Shown piece by piece: positions 42,292 through 49,309 of a stretch of DNA of 64,000 nt. Made by a program: the position numbers and the translations under genes. Within the stretch, counting starts at the first letter, position 1, and every line of letters begins with the position of its first letter. The DNA comes from Simplicispira sedimenti. GTDB taxonomy: Bacteria; Pseudomonadota; Gammaproteobacteria; Burkholderiales; Burkholderiaceae_C. The stretch lies in assembly GCF_022760965.1 (NCBI RefSeq), contig NZ_JAKVIJ010000004.1:1-64000 (forward strand), given 5' to 3'. The notes below the pieces were generated by a model. It was not told the origin of the DNA. It worked only from the letters and a program-made list of their open reading frames with translations, and did no database searches.

Positions 42292-42307
42292 CGCCCAGCG
42301 AGCGCCC

Positions 42308-42338
42308 CAAAAAAACCGTCCACCCTGGACGGTTTTTT
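42308..42338 (+). terminator. Terminator of the siderophore receptor gene
   Basis: AAAAAACCGTCCA and TGGACGGTTTTTT flank a three-base loop. Confidence 0.9.
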
Positions 42339-42363
42339 ATTGGATACATCCACATGACTAGTA

Positions 42364-42380
42364 ATGCGATCAATTCGTAT
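42364..42380 (+). promoter_or_regulatory. Possible Fur box upstream of bfd
   Basis: ATGCGATCAATTCGTAT is an imperfect palindrome of the TGCGAAT-type seen in Fur sites. It lies 39 bases before bfd in an AT-rich promoter region. Confidence 0.4.
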
Positions 42381-42418
42381 TTATAATCAATACATCAGCA
42401 ACCCGGCCCTGTCTCACC

Positions 42419-42643
42419 ATGATCGTCTGCGTCTGCCATCGGATTTCCGACCGCGAGATTACCCGCTTCGCCCGGGCAGGCATGGGATTTGACGAGATCC
42501 AACTGGAATTGGGCGTTGCCACCCAATGCGGCAACTGCGAAGGTTGTGCGCGAGAGCTGGTGAGCCAATGCCACGCAAGTGCCCCCCTCGCGGCAGTGCA
42601 CAATGATGCCCATGCCCAGCGGGCATGTGCTTGCGCCGGCTGA
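42419..42643 (+). CDS. bfd: Bacterioferritin-associated ferredoxin
   Basis: This 74-residue [2Fe-2S] protein has the Bfd cysteine layout CVCH at the N-terminus and CGNCEGCA near 40-47. Bfd reduces bacterioferritin so that stored iron is released under iron shortage. It lies in the iron-uptake block, with a possible Fur site upstream. It has a short histidine/alanine/cysteine-rich tail. Confidence 0.92.
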   Translation: MIVCVCHRISDREITRFARAGMGFDEIQLELGVATQCGNCEGCARELVSQCHASAPLAAVHNDAHAQRACACAG

Positions 42644-42647
42644 GACC

Positions 42648-42722
42648 ATGGAGCCCGTATCCACACTTGCTGTCTGTCTTTTGCTGGTGGTGGCAGGTTC
42701 CGTGTGGACCTTTCGCCGCTAG
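42648..42722 (+). CDS. Possible 24-residue membrane microprotein
   Basis: A short frame starting five bases after the bfd stop encodes an acidic start (MEPVST), a hydrophobic run of about 16 residues and a basic WTFRR end. It is the right shape for a one-span inner-membrane peptide, inserted between bfd and tonB. No strong ribosome site is seen. Confidence 0.35.
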   Translation: MEPVSTLAVCLLLVVAGSVWTFRR

Positions 42723-42797
42723 CTGCACCGGGCCCAATTTTCAGCTCTGGGCGGCTGTGCCTCATACGCCCCACATGAGCCTTTGTCTCTACTCTCA

Positions 42798-43487
42798 ATG
42801 ACCATGACATACGAAGAAGCGCCCCCCTCCGGCCTGGGACGCAACGCCCTGATCGCCATCGGCGTAGTGCTGCTGCATGTGGTGGCGCTGTGGGCTCTCC
42901 ACACAGGTTTGCTGCGGCGCGCAGTAGAGGTGATCGTTCCCGCCGTGTTGCTGTCCGAGTTCGTGACCCCTCCAGCCCCGGTGGTCGCGCCAGAACCTCC
43001 CCCCCCGTTGCCCACCCCCCCCAAGCCGCAACCCAAAACCGTGCGCACCCCCACGCCGCGCCCCGCGCCCGCACCGCTGCCCGTGACCAACGCCCCTCCT
43101 TCGGACAACGCACCCATGGTATCGGCCGAGCCCGCGGCACCGAGCAACGCACCGGTCACGGCAGCACCCGTGACCGCACCCGAAGCCCCCCCTGCGCCAC
43201 CGCGCATCGAGTTGCCTTCCAGCAACGCTGCCTATCTGCAAAACCCGGCGCCCACCTACCCCGCCATCAGCAAACGCATGGGAGAGCAAGGCAAGGTGGT
43301 GCTGCGGGTGTTCATTGGGACAGATGGGCTGCCCCAAAAGATCGAACTGAACCGCTCCAGCGGTTTCGAACGGCTTGACCGGCAGGCCCAGGAAACGGTC
43401 TCCCGCTGGAAGTTCGTACCCGGCAAACGCAACGGCGTTCCCGAAGCCATGTGGTACCTCGTCCCCATCAATTTTGTTCTCGAATAA
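42798..43487 (+). CDS. tonB: TonB energy-transducing protein
   Basis: This 229-residue inner-membrane protein has one N-terminal helix (LIAIGVVLLHVVALWAL, including the conserved histidine), a long periplasmic proline-rich linker (about 58-130) and the C-terminal TonB domain (PTYPAISKRMGEQGKVVLRV, SRWKFVPGKRNG). It passes the proton-motive energy from ExbBD to outer-membrane receptors such as the siderophore receptor upstream. ATG 42798 is chosen over a TTG at 42783. tonB, exbB and exbD are consecutive and close together. Confidence 0.94.
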   Translation: MTMTYEEAPPSGLGRNALIAIGVVLLHVVALWALHTGLLRRAVEVIVPAVLLSEFVTPPAPVVAPEPPPPLPTPPKPQPKTVRTPTPRPAPAPLPVTNAPPSDNAPMVSAEPAAPSNAPVTAAPVTAPEAPPAPPRIELPSSNAAYLQNPAPTYPAISKRMGEQGKVVLRVFIGTDGLPQKIELNRSSGFERLDRQAQETVSRWKFVPGKRNGVPEAMWYLVPINFVLE

Positions 43488-43502
43488 ACCTCAGGAGTTT
43501 TC

Positions 43503-44222
43503 ATGGATACGCAATTCGGCATTGCCAACGTCTGGATTCAGGGCGACTTTGTGACCCGCGCCGTCGCGGTGCTCTTGCTTGGCATGTCCCTGGCTTCCTG
43601 GATCGTCATCCTCATCAAGGCGCTGGACATCGTGCGCTTCAAGAAATACGCCCAGGCCGTCACCACTTTCTGGCACAGCGACGACCTGGCCGACGGACTC
43701 AACCGCCTGGGCAATGACCCCAGCAACCCGTTCCGCCAACTGGCCATCGAAGGCCGTGAAGCCACGGCTCACCACCGCAACACCAAAGCCCAGTTGCACG
43801 ACAGCCTGGATGTGAGCGACTGGGTCACCGGGTGCATGCGCAACTACATCGATGGCTTTACTGCCCGGCTTCAGGCGGGCTTGGCCATCCTGGCCTCGGT
43901 GGGTTCCACTGCCCCCTTCATCGGCCTGTTTGGCACCGTGTGGGGCATCTACCATGCACTCCTCGCCATTGGCATGTCGGGCCAATCGACCATCGACAAA
44001 GTGGCGGGCCCGATCGGCGAAGCGCTGATCATGACCGCGCTCGGTCTGGCCGTGGCCATCCCGGCCGTACTGGGCTACAACGCACTGGTGCGCGGCAACA
44101 AGCACATCCTCACCCGCCTCAACAGCTTTGCGCACGACCTGCACGCCTATTTCGTCACGGGCGCCCGCGTCGGAGCATCCAACGAGCCTGGCAACGTTCG
44201 CCCGCTCAAGAAAGGGAACTGA
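43503..44222 (+). CDS. exbB: ExbB proton channel subunit
   Basis: This 239-residue MotA/TolQ/ExbB protein has three helices, with the signature GLAILASVGSTAPFIGLFGTVWGI and later EALIMTALGLAVAIPAVLGYN. It forms the proton channel with ExbD that powers TonB. It starts 15 bases after tonB behind CAGGAG, with exbD two bases downstream. Confidence 0.95.
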   Translation: MDTQFGIANVWIQGDFVTRAVAVLLLGMSLASWIVILIKALDIVRFKKYAQAVTTFWHSDDLADGLNRLGNDPSNPFRQLAIEGREATAHHRNTKAQLHDSLDVSDWVTGCMRNYIDGFTARLQAGLAILASVGSTAPFIGLFGTVWGIYHALLAIGMSGQSTIDKVAGPIGEALIMTALGLAVAIPAVLGYNALVRGNKHILTRLNSFAHDLHAYFVTGARVGASNEPGNVRPLKKGN

Positions 44223-44224
44223 CC

Positions 44225-44635
44225 ATGGCCTTTGGTACCCAGGATGACGCAGACGACGTCATGAACGAAATCAACATGACGCCCTTGGTGGACGTGATGT
44301 TGGTGCTGCTCATCATCTTCATCATCACCGTGCCGGTGATGAAGCACTCGGTGCAGGTGGACCTGCCACGCGCAGCCAACCAACCCGAAGAGGTGAAGCC
44401 CGAAACCATCCGCCTGAGCGTGACCGCCGACGGCCGCTACTTCTGGAACGGCCAGGAAGTGGGAGAAACCGAGCTGTCCTCCATGATGCAGGCCGAAGCC
44501 GCCAAGGAGCCCCAGCCCGACCTGCACATCCGCGGCGACCGCGAAGTGCGCTACGAGCGCGTCGCAGTGGCCATGGCCAGCGCCCAGCGCGCGGGCCTGC
44601 GCAAGATTGGTTTTGTGACCGATCCGCAGCAATAA
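44225..44635 (+). CDS. exbD: ExbD subunit
   Basis: This 136-residue ExbD/TolR protein has one helix (PLVDVMLVLLIIFIITVPV) whose aspartate carries protons, and a periplasmic domain ending in VAMASAQRAGLRKIGFVTDP. It is the last gene of tonB-exbB-exbD. Confidence 0.95.
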   Translation: MAFGTQDDADDVMNEINMTPLVDVMLVLLIIFIITVPVMKHSVQVDLPRAANQPEEVKPETIRLSVTADGRYFWNGQEVGETELSSMMQAEAAKEPQPDLHIRGDREVRYERVAVAMASAQRAGLRKIGFVTDPQQ

Positions 44636-44681
44636 CCCCAGGCTTTGCAAAGGAACTCCGCAAGGCACTAGACAAGTAATT

Positions 44682-44698
44682 GCGAATCGTTATCATTA
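44682..44698 (+). promoter_or_regulatory. Fur-like box upstream of hemP
   Basis: GCGAATCGTTATCATTA matches 13 of 16 positions of the GAGAATGATTATCATT pattern. It lies 32-48 bases before hemP. Confidence 0.65.
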
Positions 44699-44729
44699 CT
44701 TCATCAAACTGCTTTTCAGACCCTCCACC

Positions 44730-44933
44730 ATGCAAGCCGCCATGCCCCGTCCCTCTGCGCTCACCCAAGGCATCCTGCCCGCAGCCCCGGAAACCATGTC
44801 TGATGCGCCCAACCTGCCCGCCGTGGACAGCCACAGCCTGCTGCGCGGACACAAGGCCGTCACCATCCAGCACAACGGCACGCTGTATCGCCTGCAGGCC
44901 ACCCGTCTGGGCAAGCTGATCTTGACCAAATAG
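44730..44933 (+). CDS. hemP: Hemin uptake protein HemP
   Basis: This 67-residue protein ends with the HemP signature: VTIQHNGTLYRLQATRLGKL followed by ILTK. HemP proteins are small, iron-regulated and needed for heme uptake gene expression or function in some betaproteobacteria. An internal ATG at 44796 would give a 45-residue form with a better ribosome site (CCGGAAACC). No heme receptor lies next to it in the window. Confidence 0.85.
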   Translation: MQAAMPRPSALTQGILPAAPETMSDAPNLPAVDSHSLLRGHKAVTIQHNGTLYRLQATRLGKLILTK

Positions 44934-45042
44934 TTTCATCGTGGGGCGACTCCCGGACCGGCTCCCCGGTCCCCAAGGGTCGTTTTAGCCAGCCAACGGT
45001 TCAACCCCGCGTAGCCAGGCTTTTTTTCCCGCCTTCAATCAC

Positions 45043-45069
45043 AAAAAAACCGGCATCTGCCGGTTTTTT
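45043..45069. terminator. Terminator between hemP and the GlcG-like gene
   Basis: AAAAAACCGGC-ATCT-GCCGGTTTTTT works in both directions for the convergent genes on either side. Confidence 0.85.
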
Positions 45070-45073
45070 CTTG

Positions 45074-45130
45074 CTCAAATCGGCCTCCAGCGCCCTATTT
45101 ACAAGCGCAGATAGCTATTGCTTTTATAGC
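45074..45130 (-). repeat. Dispersed palindromic repeat, copy 7
   Basis: CAAATCGGCCTCCAGCGCC, loop, AAGCGCAGATAGCTATTGC, ending just before the stop of the GlcG-like gene. Confidence 0.8.
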
Positions 45131-45132
45131 AT

Positions 45133-45540
45133 TCAAAGCCCCAAGGCTGCGATTCCAGCCTTGGCGATCTGCGCATCTTCGGTGGACTTCACACCACTCA
45201 CACCCACGGCGCCCAGACACTGGCCGCCCTGCAGGATGGGCACACCGCCCTCCAACAAGCCATCGATCTCGGGCGCGCTCAGGAAGGCGGTGCGGCCATT
45301 GTTGATGATGTCTTCGTACACCTTGCTCTCGCGCCGCCCCAGCGCCGCCGTGCGCGCCTTGGCGGGTGCAATGTGTGCAGAGACAGGCGCCGCGCCATCC
45401 AGGCGCTGCAACCACAGCAGGTGGCCTCCGGCATCGACAATCGCGATGGTCACGGCCCACTGGTTCCGCAGGGCTTCGGCCTCCGCCGCCGCAGCGATTG
45501 TCTTGATGTCTGCCAATTCAAGGGTGGAGATGGTCTTCAT
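45133..45540 (-). CDS. GlcG/HbpS-family heme-binding protein
   Basis: This 135-residue protein is the GlcG/HbpS (DUF336) fold: TIAIVDAGGHLLWLQRLDGA, AKARTAALGRRES, GGVPILQGGQCLGAVGVSG. Relatives bind heme or corrinoid, or support oxidoreductases, and some are exported. The chosen start (KTISTLEL) gives a cytoplasmic form. A longer frame exists upstream but has no clear signal peptide. It is next to the iron/heme block, which fits a heme-related role without proving it. Confidence 0.82.
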   Translation of the reverse strand: MKTISTLELADIKTIAAAAEAEALRNQWAVTIAIVDAGGHLLWLQRLDGAAPVSAHIAPAKARTAALGRRESKVYEDIINNGRTAFLSAPEIDGLLEGGVPILQGGQCLGAVGVSGVKSTEDAQIAKAGIAALGL

Positions 45541-45758
45541 GGTGTGCAAAGCCTTGTGGGCCAGGGTGAAATCGACCGCGAGGGCCGGGAACGGGTGAGC
45601 GGCCAGCATAGCCAGGGCGCGCATCCACGTCACCTGCCTGCCGGTCAAAAGAACCTTGACCGAAAACGGGGTATTGCATGCCAGCAAAACAGGCCCCTGG
45701 CACCCACGCCTCTACAATGCGCCCACCTGCGCTGTGCAGGTCACTCAGGAGAGCAACG

Positions 45759-46457
45759 ATGAACGAACGGGTCACCACCCTCCCCTCTGCGGACTATGGC
45801 TACGGCATTTCGCAGGAGCAGCGCCACAAGGTGCTGCGCAACACCTACTGGCTGCTGGCGCTGAGCCTGTTGCCCACCGTGCTGGGCGCCTGGATTGGCG
45901 TGGCCACGGGCATCACCCAAGCGCTGCGCGGCGGCCTGGGGCTGATCGTGTTCCTCGGCGGCGCCTTCGGCTTCATGTACGCCATCGAGAAGACCAAGCA
46001 CTCGGCCGCTGGTGTGCCGGTGCTGCTGGGCTTTACCTTCTTCATGGGCCTGATGCTCTCGCGCCTGATCGGCATGGTGCTGGGCTTCAAGAACGGCTCC
46101 GATCTCATCATGACGGCTTTCGCCGGCACGGCAGGCGTGTTCTTTGTCATGGCCAGCCTGGCCACGGTCATCAAGCGCGACCTCTCGGGCATGGGCAAGT
46201 GGCTGTTCGTGGGCGCCATGGTGCTGATGGTCGGCTCCATCATCAACGTGTTCGTGGGTTCGTCGGCGGGCATGATGGCCATCTCGGTCGCAGCCATCGG
46301 CATCTTCAGCGCCTACATGCTGTACGACCTGAAGCAGATCATGGATGGCGGCGAAACCAACTACATCAGCGCCACGCTGGCGCTGTACCTGGACCTGTTC
46401 AACGTGTTCCAGAGCCTGCTGGCTCTGCTGGGCATCATGGGTGGCGAACGCGAATAA
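45759..46457 (+). CDS. Bax inhibitor-1/YccA-family membrane protein
   Basis: This 232-residue inner-membrane protein has about seven helices and the family patterns LRNTYWLLALSLLPTVLGAW and SAYMLYDLKQIMDGGE, ending in LALYLDLFNVFQSLLALLGI. In E. coli YccA modulates FtsH; other members are calcium leak channels. The ATG follows CAGGAGAG. Monocistronic with a good terminator. Confidence 0.92.
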   Translation: MNERVTTLPSADYGYGISQEQRHKVLRNTYWLLALSLLPTVLGAWIGVATGITQALRGGLGLIVFLGGAFGFMYAIEKTKHSAAGVPVLLGFTFFMGLMLSRLIGMVLGFKNGSDLIMTAFAGTAGVFFVMASLATVIKRDLSGMGKWLFVGAMVLMVGSIINVFVGSSAGMMAISVAAIGIFSAYMLYDLKQIMDGGETNYISATLALYLDLFNVFQSLLALLGIMGGERE

Positions 46458-46476
46458 ACGCCGCCCGCCCCGCGCC

Positions 46477-46503
46477 AAGGCCCCGACCCGGGGCCTTTTT
46501 TGT
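46477..46503 (+). terminator. Terminator after the YccA-like gene
   Basis: AAGGCCCCG-ACC-CGGGGCCTTTTTT. Confidence 0.88.
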
Positions 46504-46585
46504 GCCCGGCGCGTGCCCACAACCCTCAAACCCAGGGCGCGGCTGCCGATAATGGGGGCAGAACCCCGCTGAAAGCCCTTCCGAC

Positions 46586-46921
46586 ATGCGTCTTCGCGCT
46601 CTCTCTGCCACCGCCCTGGCCCTGTTGCTGGCCGGATGCGACCAGTTGGCCGCCATTCCCGGCATGGGGCCGGACCCACGCATTGCCCAGCGCGAGGAAG
46701 AAGCCAAGGCCATCGGCGGCGCATGCCGCCATGCCCTGCGCGGCCCGGAGGACTGCTACGCGCTGAACCCCAAGGCCAGCAAGTCCGCCATCTTTGCGGG
46801 CTGGAAGGAAATGGACCAGTACATGCGCGAGAACAAGATCGAAGGCAGCCCTTCGGTCATTGCCCCCGCCGCATCCAAGCCCGCGGCCGCGGAAAAACGC
46901 GAAGCCAGCGCCGAGAAGTAA
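46586..46921 (+). CDS. Small lipoprotein
   Basis: This 111-residue protein has a lipoprotein signal peptide with lipobox LLAGC at residues 14-18. The mature part contains GGACRHALRGPEDCYALNPKA (two cysteines) and AIFAGWKEMDQYMRENKIEG, then an alanine/lysine-rich tail. I do not recognise a named family. It is convergent with rlmD, and the two stop codons abut. Confidence 0.82.
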   Translation: MRLRALSATALALLLAGCDQLAAIPGMGPDPRIAQREEEAKAIGGACRHALRGPEDCYALNPKASKSAIFAGWKEMDQYMRENKIEGSPSVIAPAASKPAAAEKREASAEK

Positions 46922-48382
46922 TCACCCGCGCTCAAAAACGGCCATGCTTTCAACGTGTGCCGTGTGCGGGAACATGTTGACCACCCCCGCCGCCGTGCAG
47001 CGGTAGCCCGCCTGGTGTACCAGCAGGCCCGCATCGCGCGCCAGCGTCGCGGGGTTGCAGCTCACATAGACGATGCGCTGCGGCGGCGTCCAGTGCTGCG
47101 CGGCGGCCGGCAGCACGGGTGCACCTTCGGCCCCACGCCGCGCCTGTTCGATGTCGGCCAGCGCCTTGGACAGGGCAAACGCACCCTCGCGCGGCGGATC
47201 GACCAGCCATTTGTCCGCCTGGCCGTCGGCCACCAGCATCTCTGGCGTCATCTCAAACAGGTTGCGCGCTACAAATTTTGTAGCTACCAGCGCTTTATGG
47301 GCGGGCGCTAGAGCCTTGTTTTTCTCATAGTTTTCACGCGAGCGGGCGACCAAGGTCTCGCTGCCTTCAATGCCCAGCACCTCGCGCGCCTGGGTGGCCA
47401 GCGGCAGCGTGAAGTTGCCCAGGCCGCAAAACCAGTCGATAACGCGCTCGTGGGACCGCACCTCCAGCAGGCGCAGCGCACGCGAGACCAGCACGCGGTT
47501 GATGTGCGGGTTGACCTGCGTGAAATCGGTGGGCCGAAACGGCATGGTGATGCCAAAGTCGGGCAGCGCGTAAGCCAAGGGTTCCACGGCTTCGTCGAGC
47601 AAATGCACCGTGTCCGGCCCCTTGGGCTGGAGCCACCATTGCACGCCATGGGCCTGGGCAAAGGCGCGCAGCTGCTGCTTGTCTGCCTCGGACAGGGGCT
47701 CCAGGTGGCGCAGCACCAGGGCGGTGACGGTGTCGCCACACGCCAGCTCGATCTGCGGGCAGGTGTCGCGCGCATCCATGCGGGCAATCAGCGCCCGCAG
47801 CGGCATGAGCAGGGCATCGACATGCGGCGGCAGGATCTTGCAGGTCTGCATGTCGGCGATGTAGCGGCTCTTGCGCTCGTGAAAGCCCACCAGCACCACG
47901 CCCTTCTTGAGCACGTGGCGCACCGACAGGCGGGCACGGTAGCGGTAGCCCCAGGAAGGCCCTTCGATGGGGCGCAGCAGGGTTTCGGCCCGCACCTTGC
48001 CCAGGTGCCACAGGTTGTCCTCCAGCACACGCTGTTTGACGGCAACCTGCGCCGCCATGTCCAGGTGCTGCATCTTGCAGCCGCCACAGGCTCCGGCGTG
48101 TAGGCCGAAGTGCGGGCAGGCAGGCCGCACACGCTGGGACGATTCGCGGTGGATGGCCGTCAGGCTGGCCTGTTCCCAGTTGTTCTTCTTGCGGTGGGTG
48201 TTGGCGCTGACCACCTCGGTGGGCAATGCGCCATCAATGAACACCACCTTGCCATCAGGCTTGCGGGCCACGCCCTGGGCATCCAGGTCCAGGGCCTGCA
48301 CCAGCAAATGGCCGTCAGGGAGTTCGGGGGCCGCGCTCAGGCCCGAGGGGGTATCGGGGGATTGGTCTTTGGATTCGCTCAT
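46922..48382 (-). CDS. rlmD: 23S rRNA (uracil-1939-C5)-methyltransferase
   Basis: This 486-residue SAM enzyme methylates U1939 of 23S rRNA. It has an N-terminal TRAM domain, the iron-sulfur cysteines CPHFGLHAGACGGC, the SAM domain WFCGLGNFTLPLATQA, and the catalytic cysteine in VYVSCNPATLARD. Residues just after SRENYEK (KALAPAHKALVATKF) come from an in-frame copy of the dispersed repeat and lengthen a surface loop between SAM-domain strands. Confidence 0.94.
   Translation of the reverse strand: MSESKDQSPDTPSGLSAAPELPDGHLLVQALDLDAQGVARKPDGKVVFIDGALPTEVVSANTHRKKNNWEQASLTAIHRESSQRVRPACPHFGLHAGACGGCKMQHLDMAAQVAVKQRVLEDNLWHLGKVRAETLLRPIEGPSWGYRYRARLSVRHVLKKGVVLVGFHERKSRYIADMQTCKILPPHVDALLMPLRALIARMDARDTCPQIELACGDTVTALVLRHLEPLSEADKQQLRAFAQAHGVQWWLQPKGPDTVHLLDEAVEPLAYALPDFGITMPFRPTDFTQVNPHINRVLVSRALRLLEVRSHERVIDWFCGLGNFTLPLATQAREVLGIEGSETLVARSRENYEKNKALAPAHKALVATKFVARNLFEMTPEMLVADGQADKWLVDPPREGAFALSKALADIEQARRGAEGAPVLPAAAQHWTPPQRIVYVSCNPATLARDAGLLVHQAGYRCTAAGVVNMFPHTAHVESMAVFERG
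47270..47328 (+). repeat. Dispersed palindromic repeat, copy 8 (inside rlmD)
   Basis: CTACAAATTTTGTAGCTACC, AGCGC, loop, GGGCGCTAGAGCCTTGTTTTT. The host frame is open throughout. Confidence 0.8.
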
Positions 48383-48395
48383 GCCCCCGATTGTC

Positions 48396-48701
48396 TCAGC
48401 CTTGCGGGTCGGGGCTGGCTTTGGGGATGGGGGGTTGGGTTGGCGCGGGCAAGGCCATTTTGGGGGTCAGGCGGTTGACTTCGGCATCGCAACCGTAGTT
48501 GTCCAGCGAGAACACCAACTTTCCGCCCGGCGCCACCTTGGGCAGGGTCTGGTGCAGTGGCAAGGACAGATCGACCGGCGGCTCCGTCGAACGGTACAGC
48601 ACCTGGTCATCCGGGCCATAGACCACATAGCAGGTGGCCAGTGCCTGCTGGGCACCCAGCACCCCGCACAGGGCCAGGGCAGCACAACGGAACGCGCGCA
48701 T
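48396..48701 (-). CDS. Small exported protein of unknown function
   Basis: This 101-residue protein has a Sec signal peptide (AFRCAALALCGVLGAQQALA). The mature domain (TCYVVYGPDDQVLYRSTEPP, KLVFSLDNYGCDAEVN) holds two cysteines that may pair, and a proline-rich tail follows. It lies 13 bases upstream of rlmD on the same strand, so they are probably cotranscribed. No family recognised. Confidence 0.72.
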   Translation of the reverse strand: MRAFRCAALALCGVLGAQQALATCYVVYGPDDQVLYRSTEPPVDLSLPLHQTLPKVAPGGKLVFSLDNYGCDAEVNRLTPKMALPAPTQPPIPKASPDPQG

Positions 48702-48773
48702 GGTTCTTCTCCTCGGTTTGCTTAGAACTTAGTCTGGCGCGATTATGCCGGGCCACACTGGCCAGGCAAGCCC

Positions 48774-49247
48774 TCACAGCGGCAAGCGGGTGCTGTGCTT
48801 GACTTCCTCCATCACCGCATAGGTTCGCGTCTCACGCACACCCGGCAGTTGCCACAGCACAGCGCCCGCAAATTCGCGGTAGGCATTCATGTCGGCCGTG
48901 CGCGTCTTGAGCAGGTAGTCAAAGCCGCCCGCCACCATGTGGCATTCCATGATCTCGGGGCGCACCTGCACTGCGGCCTTGAACTGCTCGAACACATTGG
49001 GCGTGGTGCGGTCGAGGAGCACTTCCACAAACACCAGCATCCCGGCGCCAAGCTTGAGCGGATTGAGCCGCGCCTCGTAGCCCACGATGTAGTCCTCGCG
49101 CGTCAGGCGCTGCACGCGCGCCAGCACGGCCGTGGGTGAGAGCGCCACGCTCTCGGCGAGCTTGAGGTTCGATATGCGACCGTCTTCCTGCAGGATCGCC
49201 AGAATCTTGCGGTCGATACGGTCCAGATCATCGGGGTGTCTTTCCAT
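48774..49247 (-). CDS. Lrp/AsnC-family regulator, probable regulator of putA
   Basis: This 157-residue regulator has an AsnC-type winged helix (LDRIDRKILAILQEDGRISN, LSPTAVLARVQRL) and the RAM ligand domain (MECHMVAGGFDYLLKTRT). It is divergent from putA with about 60 bases between them. It is therefore likely to respond to proline (PutR-like), which would make up for the missing DNA-binding domain in PutA. ATG 49247 is chosen over an upstream TTG. Confidence 0.88.
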   Translation of the reverse strand: MERHPDDLDRIDRKILAILQEDGRISNLKLAESVALSPTAVLARVQRLTREDYIVGYEARLNPLKLGAGMLVFVEVLLDRTTPNVFEQFKAAVQVRPEIMECHMVAGGFDYLLKTRTADMNAYREFAGAVLWQLPGVRETRTYAVMEEVKHSTRLPL

Positions 49248-49309
49248 TGGTAGTGAATTATTTGTTTTCAATGCAAGTATTTGGATATTAATTCATCCTT
49301 CTTCGAAGG

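Noticed and set aside
46586..46921. Treating the small lipoprotein as part of the YccA-like gene's operon
   Set aside because: A strong terminator at 46477-46503 separates them.
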